DNA of 64,000 nucleotides from NCBI RefSeq assembly GCF_003610295.1, contig NZ_RAPV01000001.1, forward strand, positions 1,302,001 through 1,366,000, in the 5' to 3' direction. Source of the stretch: Paraburkholderia sp. BL23I1N1. GTDB taxonomy: Bacteria; Pseudomonadota; Gammaproteobacteria; Burkholderiales; Burkholderiaceae. The translations under genes were made by a program, and so were the position numbers. A model generated the notes under the pieces. The model saw nothing but the letters and a program-made list of their open reading frames with translations, was not told the origin of the DNA and did not search any database. The first letter of the stretch is position 1; every line of letters begins with the position of its first letter. Below are positions 8,156 to 17,987 of this stretch, piece by piece.

Positions 8156-10351
8156 ATGCCCGCTCCTCCCGCCTCTTTCTCCTGGCCGCTTTCCCCCGAT
8201 CCCTTTCTGTCGCTCGAGGCGCTCGACGACCCCGGCGCGCTCGCGTGGGTCGAAACGCAGAACGCCCGCACGCGCACCGCATGGTGCCGCGGCGCGGAAT
8301 TCGAGTCGCTCCAACGGCGGCTTGCCGACGCTTATCTGCCGCGCGAGCGTCCGGTCATTCCCGATCGCTGGAAAGATTGGGCCTACGATCTGTGGCAGGA
8401 CGAACGCAATCCCAAAGGCATCTGGCGACGCACGACATGGGCGGCCTGGCGCAGCGGCGCGCCCGTCTGGCAGAACCTGCTCGACTTCGACGCGCTCGGT
8501 GCGGCCGAAGGCACGCCGTGGGTCTGCGCCGAACTCGACATTCTCTATCCGGACGGCGATCGCGCGCTGATCACGCTGTCGCCGGGCGGTTCGGATGCGC
8601 TGGTTGTGCGCGAGTTCGACATCGACGCGCAACGTTTTGTCGACGACGGTTTCGTGATTGCGAAGGCCGGCAAGCACACGGCTTCGTGGATCGACCGGAA
8701 TACGCTTTACGTCGGCTGGGACAACGGCCGCAAGACGCTGACGCGCTCCGGCTATCCGCGCGAAGTGCGACGCTGGACGCGGGGCAGTGCGCTGGCCGAT
8801 GCGCCGGTGGTTTTCAAAGGTGCATTCGGCGACATCGGCGTGGAGGCGCATTACGATCCGGTTGAACAGCGCCACACGATGGTGAGCAGCGTCGATTTCT
8901 TCGATTCGCATACGTATTACCTCGATGGTGTCGCGGGCACCGCAGACAGTGCCGATGCCTGGCAGCAGTACGACGTGCCGTCGCACGTCGCGGTCGGCGG
9001 TTGGCAGGGCTGGCTGCTGCTCGAACCGCGCCTCGATTGGGACTGCAACGGTGTGTGCTATCCGGGCGGCGCGCTGCTGGCGATCCGCGAAGGCGCGTTC
9101 TTGCGTGGCGAGCACGACGTGACGCCGCTTTTCATGCCGACCTCGCAAACCTCCGCTTGCGAGTGGACGCATACGCGCAATGTCCTGATCGTGTCGTATC
9201 TGGAGAACGTGCAGAGCAGGACCTCGCTGTGGATACCGTCGCAGGCGGACGATCAGACCTGGCACTGGCATCAACGCCTCTTTCCATCGCGTGACGACGT
9301 GCAAGCCGACGTTTCGCCCGTCGAACCGACGCTGAACGACGAAGTGTTCGTCGACACCGACGATTATTTGCAGCCGCCTGCGTACTGGCTCACCGATCTT
9401 GCCCAGAACAACCTGAGCGATTGGGCGCTGCTCGACCGTTGGCCGACTCAGTTCGACGCGGCGCCGTTCGCGGTGACGCGTGGGCACGCAGTGTCCACGG
9501 ACGGCACGCGGGTGCCGTACACCGTGATCGGACCGCGGGTTGTGCAACAGATGGAGCAAGGGCAGACGGTGCAGCAGACGCGCGGTCAAGGGTGCAAGCA
9601 GACGCATGAGCACGCGCATACGCATACGCCCGAGCTAGCCCACGAGCCGGCGCGCCCCTGCCTGCTCAACGGTTACGGCGGCTTCGCGATTCCGCTGCTG
9701 CCGGGTTATCTGACCGGGCAGGGCATCGGCTGGCTGGCGCGGGGCGGCGTGTACGTTGTGGCGCATATTCGCGGCGGCGGCGAGTTCGGCACAGCGTGGC
9801 ATATGGCGGCGCAGGGCGAGCACCGGCAGCGCGCGTTCGACGACTTCATCGCGGTGGCCGAGGCGCTCATTCGCACAGGCGTAACCAGTGCCGCGCAACT
9901 CGGCATTCAGGGTGGCAGCAATGGCGGCCTGCTGGTCGCGGCGTGCATGGTGCAGCGGCCCGAGCTATTCGGCGCCGTGGTGTGCGAGGTGCCGTTGCTC
10001 GACATGAGCCGCTATCACTTGCTGCACGCGGGCGCGTCATGGATCGATGAATACGGCGACCCCGACGAGCCCGACGAAGCACGCATGCTGGCGGCTTACT
10101 CGCCTTATCACCGAGTGAGTGCGGATGTGGCCTATCCTCCCGTGCTATTCACCACATCGACTGCGGACGACCGCGTGCATCCCGGACACGCGCGCAAGAT
10201 GGCCGCGCGCATGCAGGCGCTGGGCGCGGACAGGGTCTGGTATCGAGAGAACACGGAAGGGGGCCACGGCGGCTCCGATGAGCTGGAGCAGGCCGAGCAT
10301 GATGCAATGGTGTTCGAGTTCTTGTGGCGCTGTTTGAACGGGCCGGCGTAG
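8156..10351 (+). CDS. Prolyl oligopeptidase family serine peptidase (S9)
   Basis: 731 residues from ATG 8156; the frame is open to 8069 but the extra residues look non-coding. The N-terminal half should be the beta-propeller. The C-terminal alpha/beta hydrolase domain carries the nucleophile in GGSNGG, an Asp in STADDRVHP and a His in EGGHGG, the S9 catalytic triad. It probably cleaves short proline-containing peptides in the cytoplasm, as no signal peptide is seen. An insertion of about 40 residues rich in Gln and His (QTHEHAHTHT, encoded near 9545-9650) sits just before the hydrolase core. Confidence 0.9.
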   Translation: MPAPPASFSWPLSPDPFLSLEALDDPGALAWVETQNARTRTAWCRGAEFESLQRRLADAYLPRERPVIPDRWKDWAYDLWQDERNPKGIWRRTTWAAWRSGAPVWQNLLDFDALGAAEGTPWVCAELDILYPDGDRALITLSPGGSDALVVREFDIDAQRFVDDGFVIAKAGKHTASWIDRNTLYVGWDNGRKTLTRSGYPREVRRWTRGSALADAPVVFKGAFGDIGVEAHYDPVEQRHTMVSSVDFFDSHTYYLDGVAGTADSADAWQQYDVPSHVAVGGWQGWLLLEPRLDWDCNGVCYPGGALLAIREGAFLRGEHDVTPLFMPTSQTSACEWTHTRNVLIVSYLENVQSRTSLWIPSQADDQTWHWHQRLFPSRDDVQADVSPVEPTLNDEVFVDTDDYLQPPAYWLTDLAQNNLSDWALLDRWPTQFDAAPFAVTRGHAVSTDGTRVPYTVIGPRVVQQMEQGQTVQQTRGQGCKQTHEHAHTHTPELAHEPARPCLLNGYGGFAIPLLPGYLTGQGIGWLARGGVYVVAHIRGGGEFGTAWHMAAQGEHRQRAFDDFIAVAEALIRTGVTSAAQLGIQGGSNGGLLVAACMVQRPELFGAVVCEVPLLDMSRYHLLHAGASWIDEYGDPDEPDEARMLAAYSPYHRVSADVAYPPVLFTTSTADDRVHPGHARKMAARMQALGADRVWYRENTEGGHGGSDELEQAEHDAMVFEFLWRCLNGPA

Positions 10352-10427
10352 GCTATTGAAACAGGTCGGCCGCCGCTCCGCCCGGGCCTTGCTGAGGCCT
10401 CGCCTGAGGCCACGCGTGCGCTGCTGT

Positions 10428-11204
10428 TCAGCCGATCTGCGCGACCACCGGTGTGTGGTCCGACGGCTGATCCCATTTGCGCGGCACCCTGTCGATATCG
10501 CACGACGAGCAAAGTTCGGCGAGCGCTTTCGACAGCAGAATGTGGTCGATGCGCATCCCCGCATTGCGGCGGAACGCCATCATCCGGTAGTCCCACCACG
10601 AGTAGATCTTCTCGGGCTGCTCGAACTGGCGGAACGCATCGAGGAGACCGAGTTCGATCAGCCTCACGAATTCGGCGCGCTCTTCGGGCGACACCAGATT
10701 CTGGCCCTCCCATGCTTTCGGATCGTGCACGTCGCGATCTTCCGGCGCGATGTTGTAATCGCCGAGCAGCGCGAGCTTCGGATACAGCGCCATTTCGCTC
10801 GCGATCCAGTCGTGCAGTGCGGCGAGCCAGCGCAGCTTGTAGGCGAATTTGTCGGTGCCCGGCGCCTGGCCGTTCGGGAAGTACGCGGAGATGATGCGTA
10901 CGTCCTCGACAGTCGCGGCGACCACGCGTTGCTGCGGGTCTTCAAAACCGGGGATATTGCGCACGACGCTGCTTTCGTCGACGTTCAGGCCTTCGCGCAC
11001 CAGGATGCCGACGCCGTTATAGGTCTTCTGGCCCGCGAACCAGCTCCGGTAGCCTTTCGCTTCGAGTTCGGCGCGGGGGAATTTGTCGTCGGTCAGCTTC
11101 AGTTCCTGCAGGCACAGCACATCCGCGTGGCTGGTGTCGAGCCAGTCGATGACGTGCTGCAGACGGACTTTCAGGGAGTTGACGTTCCAGGTGGCGATTT
11201 TCAT
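10428..11204 (-). CDS. xth: Exodeoxyribonuclease III (AP endonuclease, Xth family)
   Basis: 258 residues, the standard ExoIII length. The EEP nuclease motifs appear in order: MKIATWNVNSLKVRL at the N-terminus, the metal-binding Glu in LCLQELKLTD, YNGVGILV, GDYNIAPEDRDV with catalytic Asp/Asn, and the C-terminal catalytic SDHTPVVAQI. It incises abasic sites and removes 3'-blocking groups in base-excision repair. It is convergent with the S9 peptidase gene, 76 bp away. Confidence 0.95.
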   Translation of the reverse strand: MKIATWNVNSLKVRLQHVIDWLDTSHADVLCLQELKLTDDKFPRAELEAKGYRSWFAGQKTYNGVGILVREGLNVDESSVVRNIPGFEDPQQRVVAATVEDVRIISAYFPNGQAPGTDKFAYKLRWLAALHDWIASEMALYPKLALLGDYNIAPEDRDVHDPKAWEGQNLVSPEERAEFVRLIELGLLDAFRQFEQPEKIYSWWDYRMMAFRRNAGMRIDHILLSKALAELCSSCDIDRVPRKWDQPSDHTPVVAQIG

Positions 11205-11461
11205 GGCGTTCTCACATTCTTGCTGGGCAAGGCTTTGTGGGGTGCGGACCCCGCGTTTTTACTTTGTTCCGCCGCGGCGGCTACCCATCTGGCGACCCGG
11301 ATTCGGTTTGGCAGCACCGGCTTGATTCCGATAGTCCCGCATCTTATCGCGCGAGACGAGCGACGGTGAAAATTGCCTTGTCGGCGGCGAAAAATAAAAG
11401 CGCGATCCGGCCGTGCCCCGGCGTATAGTGGGTTCACATTGACGCGCATTGGGGATTCATC

Positions 11462-11749
11462 ATGGCTCAAGTTTATCCAGCCCTTTATAAGGACTTCGAA
11501 GTGCATCCGCTGGTGTTTTCGCGGGAGTTCGACAAGTTCGACGGTCACAAGCGTCATGCCGAAGGTTACGACGTTGCGGTACGCGTCTGCCGGCCGGGCG
11601 CCATCAGCGGCTCGAAGGCAAGCCGCGTATTTCGTCTCGAACTGCCGGCCACGTTTTCCGATTTCGGCGTCGCGAAACGCAGAGCGAGTCAGTACGGCGC
11701 GGACATCATCGACGGCAAAGTGGAAGGCGCAACGGTCGAAGATCTCTGA
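11462..11749 (+). CDS. Conserved small hypothetical protein
   Basis: 95 residues (MAQVYPALYKDFEVHPLVFS...). No signal peptide, membrane segment or motif that I recognise. The composition is that of a soluble basic protein. A GGGGATT purine stretch lies 5 nt before the ATG, and a TATAGT -10-like box (11424-11429) lies about 30 bp upstream, without a clear -35. It is monocistronic, just ahead of tRNA-fMet. I believe it is a real gene because of its codon use and ribosome-binding region; its function is unknown. Confidence 0.7.
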   Translation: MAQVYPALYKDFEVHPLVFSREFDKFDGHKRHAEGYDVAVRVCRPGAISGSKASRVFRLELPATFSDFGVAKRRASQYGADIIDGKVEGATVEDL

Positions 11750-11833
11750 GCTGCTCGCTCATTGACGGCATTTGCTTGCTGCATGAATGCGGACCTGCGC
11801 TGCGCCTCGTCTGAAACTATTTCACCCGATAGT

Positions 11834-11862
11834 TTGACGTCTTGCGAGCGTCCCTATACAAT
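11834..11862 (+). promoter_or_regulatory. Sigma-70 promoter of tRNA-fMet
   Basis: TTGACG (11834-11839) and TACAAT (11857-11862) are separated by the ideal 17 bp. The predicted start near 11869 lies 7 bases before the mature tRNA end. Confidence 0.8.
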
Positions 11863-11875
11863 CCTTTTTCTCTGA

Positions 11876-11952
<77 letters not shown>

Positions 11953-11962
11953 AGTATTGTTG

Positions 11963-11995
11963 AAAGCCCGCTAGCGCAAGCTACGCGGGCTTTTT
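11963..11995 (+). terminator. Rho-independent terminator of tRNA-fMet
   Basis: GCCCGCTAGC / GCTACGCGGGC stem with a GCAA tetraloop and a single bulged C, followed by TTTTT. It is a classical terminator 10 bases after the tRNA. Confidence 0.9.
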
Positions 11996-12049
11996 AACTT
12001 CTGGCGCCTGCTTTCCGTCTCCTCACGCATGCGGCACGCGCGCTTGCAT

Positions 12050-12748
12050 TCAGTCCGACTCGATCGCCCATTCCACCGCCGCTTGCGCATGCAACGCGGT
12101 TGTGTCGAACACAGGTAACACCGAATCTTCCGGCTTGATCAGCAAGGTGATTTCCGTACAGCCGAGAATCACCGCCTGCGCACCGCGCGCCGCGAGTCCT
12201 TCGATCACACGTTGATACACTGCACGCGAGGCGTCATTCACGTTGCCGTGGCACAGCTCCTCGTAGATGATGCGATGCACTTCCGCGCGTTCGGCTTCAT
12301 CGGGAACCAGTGTCTCGAGGTCGTAGCGCTCGCGTAAGCGCCCCGTGTAGAAAGTCTGCTCCATCGTATAGCGCGTACCCAGCAAGCCCACCCGCTCGAT
12401 TCCCGCCGCGCGCAGTGCGCTGCCGGTCGGATCGGCGATGTGCAGGAACGGTACGTCGATCGCCTGTTCGATCGATTCAACCACACGATGCATCGTGTTG
12501 GTAGCCAGTATCACGAGATCGGCGCCGCCTCGTTCGAGATGGCGTGCGGCATCGGCCAGTTGTTTGCCGAGCGCGGTCCAGTCGCCGGCGCGCTGGTTGG
12601 CCTCGATCGGCGCGAAGTCGAGCGTCAGCATCAGGCTGCGCGCGTTGTGATGGCCGCCGAGGCGCGCCTTGGCGTGACGGTTCAGGAGCTTGTAGTACTC
12701 GGTAGATGACTCCCAACTCATTCCGCCGATCACGCCGATGGTCTTCAT
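12050..12748 (-). CDS. Aspartate/glutamate racemase family protein (YgeA/RacD-like)
   Basis: 232 residues with the N-terminal GVIGGMSWESSTEYY of the Asp/Glu racemase superfamily (PF01177). The first catalytic position reads ATNTMH, with Thr in place of Cys, while the second keeps the Cys in LGCTEI. This Thr/Cys pair is the arrangement known from broad-specificity amino-acid racemases such as YgeA rather than from cell-wall MurI. It probably racemises or epimerises an amino acid in the cytoplasm; the substrate is unknown. It is divergent from the cytosine-deaminase-like gene. Confidence 0.85.
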   Translation of the reverse strand: MKTIGVIGGMSWESSTEYYKLLNRHAKARLGGHHNARSLMLTLDFAPIEANQRAGDWTALGKQLADAARHLERGGADLVILATNTMHRVVESIEQAIDVPFLHIADPTGSALRAAGIERVGLLGTRYTMEQTFYTGRLRERYDLETLVPDEAERAEVHRIIYEELCHGNVNDASRAVYQRVIEGLAARGAQAVILGCTEITLLIKPEDSVLPVFDTTALHAQAAVEWAIESD

Positions 12749-12966
12749 GGTCTTGCTCCGTGAGTGGATGATGCCAACGCCAACGCAGAACGCCCAAGCA
12801 TCGAACGTGTGGAACGTCGAGTATAGGCGGGCGCCCGGGCTCGCAGCCGGTACGGATTTTCCTCTGCCTGCCGGTACGGCTTCCTGTTAAAACAAAACGC
12901 CGGCACGCCCTTTCTGACGCCGATAGAATCGTAGTCACTCAAAGACCGGTCAACAGGGAGCGAACC

Positions 12967-14259
12967 ATGGATCTGATTATCCGCCGCGCGATGCTGCCGC
13001 CGGGCGTCGCGCCGCAGCACGGGCAGCCGGTTGACATCGGCATCGAAGCAGGCCGCATCGTCGCCGTCGAAGCAAATCTTGCCGCGGCCGCTCGCGAAGA
13101 AATCGACGCCGCCGGTTCGCTCGTTACACCGCCATTCGTCGATCCGCATTTCCACATGGACGCGACGCTGTCGTACGGTCTGCCGCGGGTGAATGCGTCG
13201 GGCACCTTGCTGGAAGGCATCGCGCTGTGGGGTGAACTGAAACCGCATCTGACGCAGGAGGCGCTGATCGAGCGCGCGCTGCAGTACTGCGATTGGGCGG
13301 TCGCGCGCGGTCTGCTGGCCATTCGCAGTCACGTGGACGTATGCGATCCGCGCTTGCTCGCGGTCGAGGCGCTGGTTGAAGTGAAGCGCCGCGTCGCACC
13401 GTATCTCGACCTGCAACTCGTCGCGTTTCCGCAGGACGGCGTCTTGCGCAGTGCCGGCGCATTCGAGAATCTCAAGCGGGCGATTGCGATGGGCGTCGAC
13501 GTGGTCGGCGGCATTCCACATTTCGAACGCACGATGGCCGACGGCGCGCAGTCCGTGCGCATGTTGTGCGAGTTCGCGGCGGAGCAGGGCTTGCGCGTCG
13601 ACATGCATTGCGACGAATCGGACGATCCGATGTCGCGCCATATCGAAACGCTCGCGGCCGAAACGCACCGGCTCGGCTTGCATGGGCGCGTCGCCGGTTC
13701 GCACCTGACCTCGATGCATTCGATGGACAACTACTACGTCAGCAAGCTCTTGCCGCTGATGCGCGAGTCGGGCGTCGCGGCGATTGCCAATCCGTTGATC
13801 AACATCACGCTCCAAGGCCGCAGCGACACGTATCCGAAACGGCGTGGCATGACGCGCGTGCCGGAGATGATGGCGGCGGGCATCACCGTCGCGTTCGGCC
13901 ACGATTGCGTGATGGACCCTTGGTACAGCCTCGGTTCGGGCGACATGCTCGAAGTCGCGCACATGGGCTTGCATGTTGCGCAGATGACGGGCGTCGACGG
14001 CATGCAGGCGTGCTTCGACTCGGTCACGGTGAACGCCGCGCGCATTCTCGGTCTGGAAGACTACGGCATCACGCCGGGTTGCGCCGCCAATCTCGTGCTG
14101 CTCGACGCGCGCGATCCGGTCGAAGCGATCCGTCTGCGCGCCGCGCGGCTCGCGGTGGTGAGTCGCGGCAAGGTGGTGAGCCGTGCGCCCGCTGCGAGTG
14201 CGGCCTTGTCGCTGGAAGGGCGTCCCGCGCAGGTGGATTTCAAGCTGCATCGCGGTTAG
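12967..14259 (+). CDS. codA: Cytosine deaminase-like amidohydrolase
   Basis: 430 residues, near the CodA length. The amidohydrolase metal and substrate motifs are in place: HFHMD (about 60), HCDESDD (about 213), SHLTSMHS, and the region NPLINITLQGRSDTYPKRRG...FGHDCVMDPWY, which is close to that of E. coli CodA. The expected reaction is cytosine to uracil plus ammonia (pyrimidine salvage). No codB permease is adjacent, so a related substrate such as isoguanine or creatinine cannot be excluded. Shine-Dalgarno GGGAG precedes ATG 12967. Confidence 0.88.
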   Translation: MDLIIRRAMLPPGVAPQHGQPVDIGIEAGRIVAVEANLAAAAREEIDAAGSLVTPPFVDPHFHMDATLSYGLPRVNASGTLLEGIALWGELKPHLTQEALIERALQYCDWAVARGLLAIRSHVDVCDPRLLAVEALVEVKRRVAPYLDLQLVAFPQDGVLRSAGAFENLKRAIAMGVDVVGGIPHFERTMADGAQSVRMLCEFAAEQGLRVDMHCDESDDPMSRHIETLAAETHRLGLHGRVAGSHLTSMHSMDNYYVSKLLPLMRESGVAAIANPLINITLQGRSDTYPKRRGMTRVPEMMAAGITVAFGHDCVMDPWYSLGSGDMLEVAHMGLHVAQMTGVDGMQACFDSVTVNAARILGLEDYGITPGCAANLVLLDARDPVEAIRLRAARLAVVSRGKVVSRAPAASAALSLEGRPAQVDFKLHRG

Positions 14260-14292
14260 CCGCCGCGCGCGCGGCGTACTGACGCGTGAATG

Positions 14293-14332
14293 AAAAAAGC
14301 CGGTGCTTGCTCACGCAAGCCACCGGCTTTTT
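14293..14332. terminator. Bidirectional terminator between codA-like gene and prlC
   Basis: AAAAAGCCGGTG / CACCGGCTTTTT stem with an inner CTTGC/GCAAG helix. A and T runs on the two sides let it serve both convergent genes. Confidence 0.9.
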
Positions 14333-14380
14333 ATCGATGCCGGCGTGATCTACAACGCCGGCCAATGCCTCAACGCAAGC

Positions 14381-16489
14381 TCAATGCGCGGCGGCAGGCG
14401 CCATGCCGTTGTGCCGCAACAGGGCATCGATATTCGGCTCGCGGCCGCGGAACGCCTTGAACGATTCCATTGCGGGACGGCTGCCGCCCACTTCCAGAAT
14501 CTCCTTGCGATAACGCAGGCCGGTTGCCTGATCGAGCACGCTGCCGCTCGCGGCCTGCGCGGCTTCTTCGAACGCGGCATACGCATCGGCGGACAGCACT
14601 TCAGCCCACTTGTAGCTGTAGTAACCCGCCGCGTAACCACCCGCGAAAATATGGCTGAACGTATTCGGCCAACGCGAGAACGGCGCTTGCGGCACCACGT
14701 GGAAACGCTCGTTGATCTCGCTCGCGAGTTCGGTCGCGTTCTTCGTGCCGGACGCATCGAAACCGGTGTGCAGTTGCATATCGAACATCGAAAACACAAT
14801 CTGGCGCAACGTGCCAAGACCGCTCTGGAAATTCTTCGCGGCGAGCATCTTGTCGAACAGATCGCGCGGCAGCGGCTTCGCGGTGTCGACGTGCGAGGTC
14901 ATGTCGCTCAACACGTCCCATTCCCAGCAGAAGTTCTCCATGAATTGCGACGGCAATTCGACCGCATCCCACTCGACGCCGTTGATGCCCGACACGCCGA
15001 GTTCATCGACACGCGTGAGCATGTGATGCAGACCGTGGCCGAACTCGTGGAACAGCGTGATTACTTCATCATGCGTGAAGCAGGCGGGCTTGCCGCCGAC
15101 CGGTGCCGAGAAGTTGCACGTCAGATACGCGACCGGCGTTTGCACGCTGCCGTGCGTGTGCTTGTGACGGCCACGCGCATCGTCCATCCATGCGCCGCCG
15201 CGTTTGCCTTCGCGTGCGTACAGATCGAGATAGAACTGGGCGACGAGGCCGCCGTCCCGATTCTCGACGCGGAAAAAGCGCACGTCCGGATGCCAGATGG
15301 CCGCTTCGTCGCGGCGGATGCGTACACCGAACAACGTTTCGGTGACCTTGAAGAGGCCCTTGAATACGACGTCTTCCGGGAAGTACTGTTTGACTTCGTT
15401 CTCGGAGAACGAATAGCGCTTCTGGCGCAGACGTTCGGCGGCGAACGTCATGTCCCACGGCTGCAGCTCGGCCATGCCGAGTTCGCTCGCGGCAAATTCG
15501 CGCAGTTCTTTCCAGTCCTGTTCAGCGTGCGGCCGCGCGCGCGTGGCGAGGTCTTCGAGGAAGGCCATGACTTGCGCCGGCGACTCGGCCATCTTCGGCG
15601 CGAGCGAGACTTCGGCGAAGTTGTTGTAGCCCAGCATGTGCGCTTCTTCCGCGCGCAGGTTCAGTTGATCGGCGAGTACTGCCGTGTTGTCCCATTCCGC
15701 CTTGCCGTTGCCATACTGCGGACCGAGTTCGGACGCGCGCGTTACATACGCGCGGTACATCGTTTCGCGCATCGCGCGGTTTTCCGAGTACTGCATGACC
15801 GGGAAATACGACGGGAAGTGCAGCGAGAATTTGTAGCCGGTCTTGCCTTCGCGTTCGGCCGCTTCCTTCGCGCCTTCGATCACGTCTTCCGGCAGGCCGG
15901 CCAGTTGCGCCTCATCGCCGGCTTCGACGATATAGGCGTACGCGTTCGTCGCATCGAGCACGTGGTCCGAAAACGCTTTCGACAGCCCTGCCTGCTTTTC
16001 CTGCAATTCGGCGAAATGCGGCTTCTGGTCTTCCGGCAATTCCGCGCCCGACAGGCGGAAATCGCGCAGCGCATTGCCGAGAATCTTCTTGCGCTCGCCG
16101 GTCAGCGACGAGAAATCGCTGCTGGCGTGTATCGCCTTGTACTTCTCGTACAGCGCGAGATTCTGGCCGACGCTCGACCAGAATTCGGTGACGCGCGGCA
16201 GATTCTCGCCGTACACGGCGCGCAGTTCTGGCGTATCGGCCACGGCGTTCAGATGGCCGACTACGCTCCAGGCACGCGACAGCGGCTCGGTGGCGCGCTC
16301 GACCGGTTCGACCACGTCGGCCCACGAAGCGGGCGTAATAGGCTGGGCGGCGCGCTCGACGGCGGCAGCCGCGTCGGCGAGCAGGACATCGAGGGCGGGC
16401 GTGACGTGTTCGGGGCGGATTTCGCCAAAGCGCGGCAGGTCGGAGAAATCGAGGAGCGGATTGTCTTGATGCGAGGGGGTAGTGGACAT
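14381..16489 (-). CDS. prlC: Oligopeptidase A (M3 metallopeptidase)
   Basis: 702 residues from ATG 16489, which follows an AGGAAG Shine-Dalgarno; the frame extends to 16564 without support. The zinc motif HEFGH (His481-His485) is followed about 25 residues later by the third ligand region ENFCWEW, as in thimet/oligopeptidase A enzymes. The length and the N-terminal alpha-helical part agree with PrlC. It degrades short cytosolic peptides, including released signal peptides. It shares a bidirectional terminator with the convergent amidohydrolase gene. Confidence 0.95.
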   Translation of the reverse strand: MSTTPSHQDNPLLDFSDLPRFGEIRPEHVTPALDVLLADAAAAVERAAQPITPASWADVVEPVERATEPLSRAWSVVGHLNAVADTPELRAVYGENLPRVTEFWSSVGQNLALYEKYKAIHASSDFSSLTGERKKILGNALRDFRLSGAELPEDQKPHFAELQEKQAGLSKAFSDHVLDATNAYAYIVEAGDEAQLAGLPEDVIEGAKEAAEREGKTGYKFSLHFPSYFPVMQYSENRAMRETMYRAYVTRASELGPQYGNGKAEWDNTAVLADQLNLRAEEAHMLGYNNFAEVSLAPKMAESPAQVMAFLEDLATRARPHAEQDWKELREFAASELGMAELQPWDMTFAAERLRQKRYSFSENEVKQYFPEDVVFKGLFKVTETLFGVRIRRDEAAIWHPDVRFFRVENRDGGLVAQFYLDLYAREGKRGGAWMDDARGRHKHTHGSVQTPVAYLTCNFSAPVGGKPACFTHDEVITLFHEFGHGLHHMLTRVDELGVSGINGVEWDAVELPSQFMENFCWEWDVLSDMTSHVDTAKPLPRDLFDKMLAAKNFQSGLGTLRQIVFSMFDMQLHTGFDASGTKNATELASEINERFHVVPQAPFSRWPNTFSHIFAGGYAAGYYSYKWAEVLSADAYAAFEEAAQAASGSVLDQATGLRYRKEILEVGGSRPAMESFKAFRGREPNIDALLRHNGMAPAAAH

Positions 16490-16785
16490 AAGGCTTCCTG
16501 TCTGACGCGGGTGAACGGGTAATTGGTGCATCGACGGGCGCGCGCGGCAACGCCCCAATGACACTCCATAAGGACATTATTGGGGCAGGGCGCGCCGATT
16601 CCAATCCGTCGGCAGACAAATTATCAGATGTCGCGTGACCGTGCGCGGGGCGCGAACGCCGCACGCGGTTCAGGCGGCGGGAATGCGCCGCTGGACTCTG
16701 TGCGAAAGCGAACGGTGGGAATTGCTGCCATGCCGCATTCTGGCGTGTCGCTACGCGTCGGCGGCGCTTTCTGCAAGAGGTAGGA

Positions 16786-17902
16786 ATGAACCCGCTTTCG
16801 CACGCTCTATCGCGCAACGGCAATAACTTCGACCTTGTGCGGCTGCTTGCCGCCATTGCCGTCGTATATGGCCACTCGTATCTGCTGCAAGCACCTGACG
16901 GCACGGCGGATTGGGTCCAGAACGCGCTCGGCTTTGACAGTTTCGGCGCACTCGCCGTCTATGCATTTTTTCTGTTGAGCGGCATGCTGGTGACCGCCAG
17001 TTTCGACCGGCAACGCTCGGTGCCTCGGTTTGCCGTGTTGCGTATCGCACGGCTGTGGCCGGCGGTGGCGGGCGCTTCCCTGGTGGCGGTGTTTGTCCTC
17101 GGACCGTTTTCGACGACACTGCCGCTGCGCGACTATTTCGCCTCCGGAATGACGCGGGCCGGCCTCGATAACTTCTCCACGATCGTGCTCAACGCCGGCT
17201 GGACGCTGCCTGGCGTATTCGAGCACAACCGTATTCCGGGCGGCGTCGGCGGGTCGCTGTGGACGCTGCCGCTCGAAGTGCGCTGCTATCTGATCGTCAT
17301 GGTGACCGGCATGGTGGGGCTGTTGTCCAATGCGCGCGGCGTGGCATTGGCGGCGGCGCTCGGGTGTGCCGCGTTCATGCTGCGCGTGCATCTGCCGCAT
17401 CTGCAAATCGGGTTGCGTGATTTCAGCGAAACGCCCGGCGGCTTTTCGTTCTGGCCGGCACCGTTTTTTCATGCTGGGGATGCTGCTGTACGGCTGGCGC
17501 GAACGGATCGATATCAACGGCCTGACGGCGTTCGCGCTGGTGATGGTGTTTCTGGTGTTCCGCGACACAGCCGGCGCTCAGCCGTTGTTCTACGTGGCTT
17601 TTGTTTACGGCGTGCTGTGGGTGGGCACGACGCCGCTCTTGCGGCGCTTCGTGCCGCGCCACGATTACTCGTATGGGATTTATCTGTACGGCTTCATGGT
17701 GCAGCAATGCGTTGCGAACATCGCGCCGCAGTTGGGCCATGTGACGGCGGTGTTGGTCGCCGCGCCGTTTATTCTGCTGTGCGCGGCGCTGTCATGGCAT
17801 GTTGTGGAGCGCCCCGTGCTGATGTGGTGCCGGGGGCGCCTTGCGCGTCGGTCGACGCCGCTTGGCGCGGGTGTGGCGACTGGGGATCAGGCGGTGCGCT
17901 GA
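16786..17902 (+). pseudogene. Acyltransferase family 3 membrane protein, frameshifted
   Basis: ATG 16786 has an AGAGGTAGGA Shine-Dalgarno. The N-terminal half shows the acyltransferase-3 (PF01757) signature: NNFDLVRLLAAIAVVYGHS, a basic/aromatic segment at RIARLWPAV, and multiple membrane helices. At the T6 run 17464-17469 the frame shifts. Removing one T restores FWPAPFFMLGMLLYGWRER and the remaining membrane helices to a stop at 17902, for an intact protein of about 371 residues. As written, frame 1 continues into Arg-rich nonsense to 17991. The family transfers acyl groups to surface sugars or lipids; the target is unknown. Confidence 0.85.
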
Positions 17903-17946
17903 GAGAGCTTGTTGGCGCTGAGCGTGCCAACGAGCATCGTAGTCTT

Positions 17947-17977
17947 GCATGCCGGCGAAACCGCTTCGCCGGCATGC
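17947..17977. terminator. 13-bp hairpin between convergent acyltransferase and folD
   Basis: GCATGCCGGCGAA / TTCGCCGGCATGC, a perfect inverted repeat with a 5-nt loop, midway between the two convergent stop codons. There is no T run on either side, so it is probably a weak or rho-assisted bidirectional terminator. Confidence 0.5.
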
Positions 17978-17987
17978 GCTTGCATCG

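Noticed and set aside
11221..11273. GGGGT/ACCCC hairpin followed by GCGTTTTT, looking like a terminator
   Set aside because: No plus-strand gene ends here, the stem has only 5 bp, and it lies just upstream of the xth start, so a terminator role is not supported.
14303..16522. Plus-strand open frame of 739 codons opposite prlC
   Set aside because: It is the antisense shadow of the oligopeptidase gene, which has the HEFGH motif and a proper start. The plus-strand product is Arg/Val-rich without any motif.
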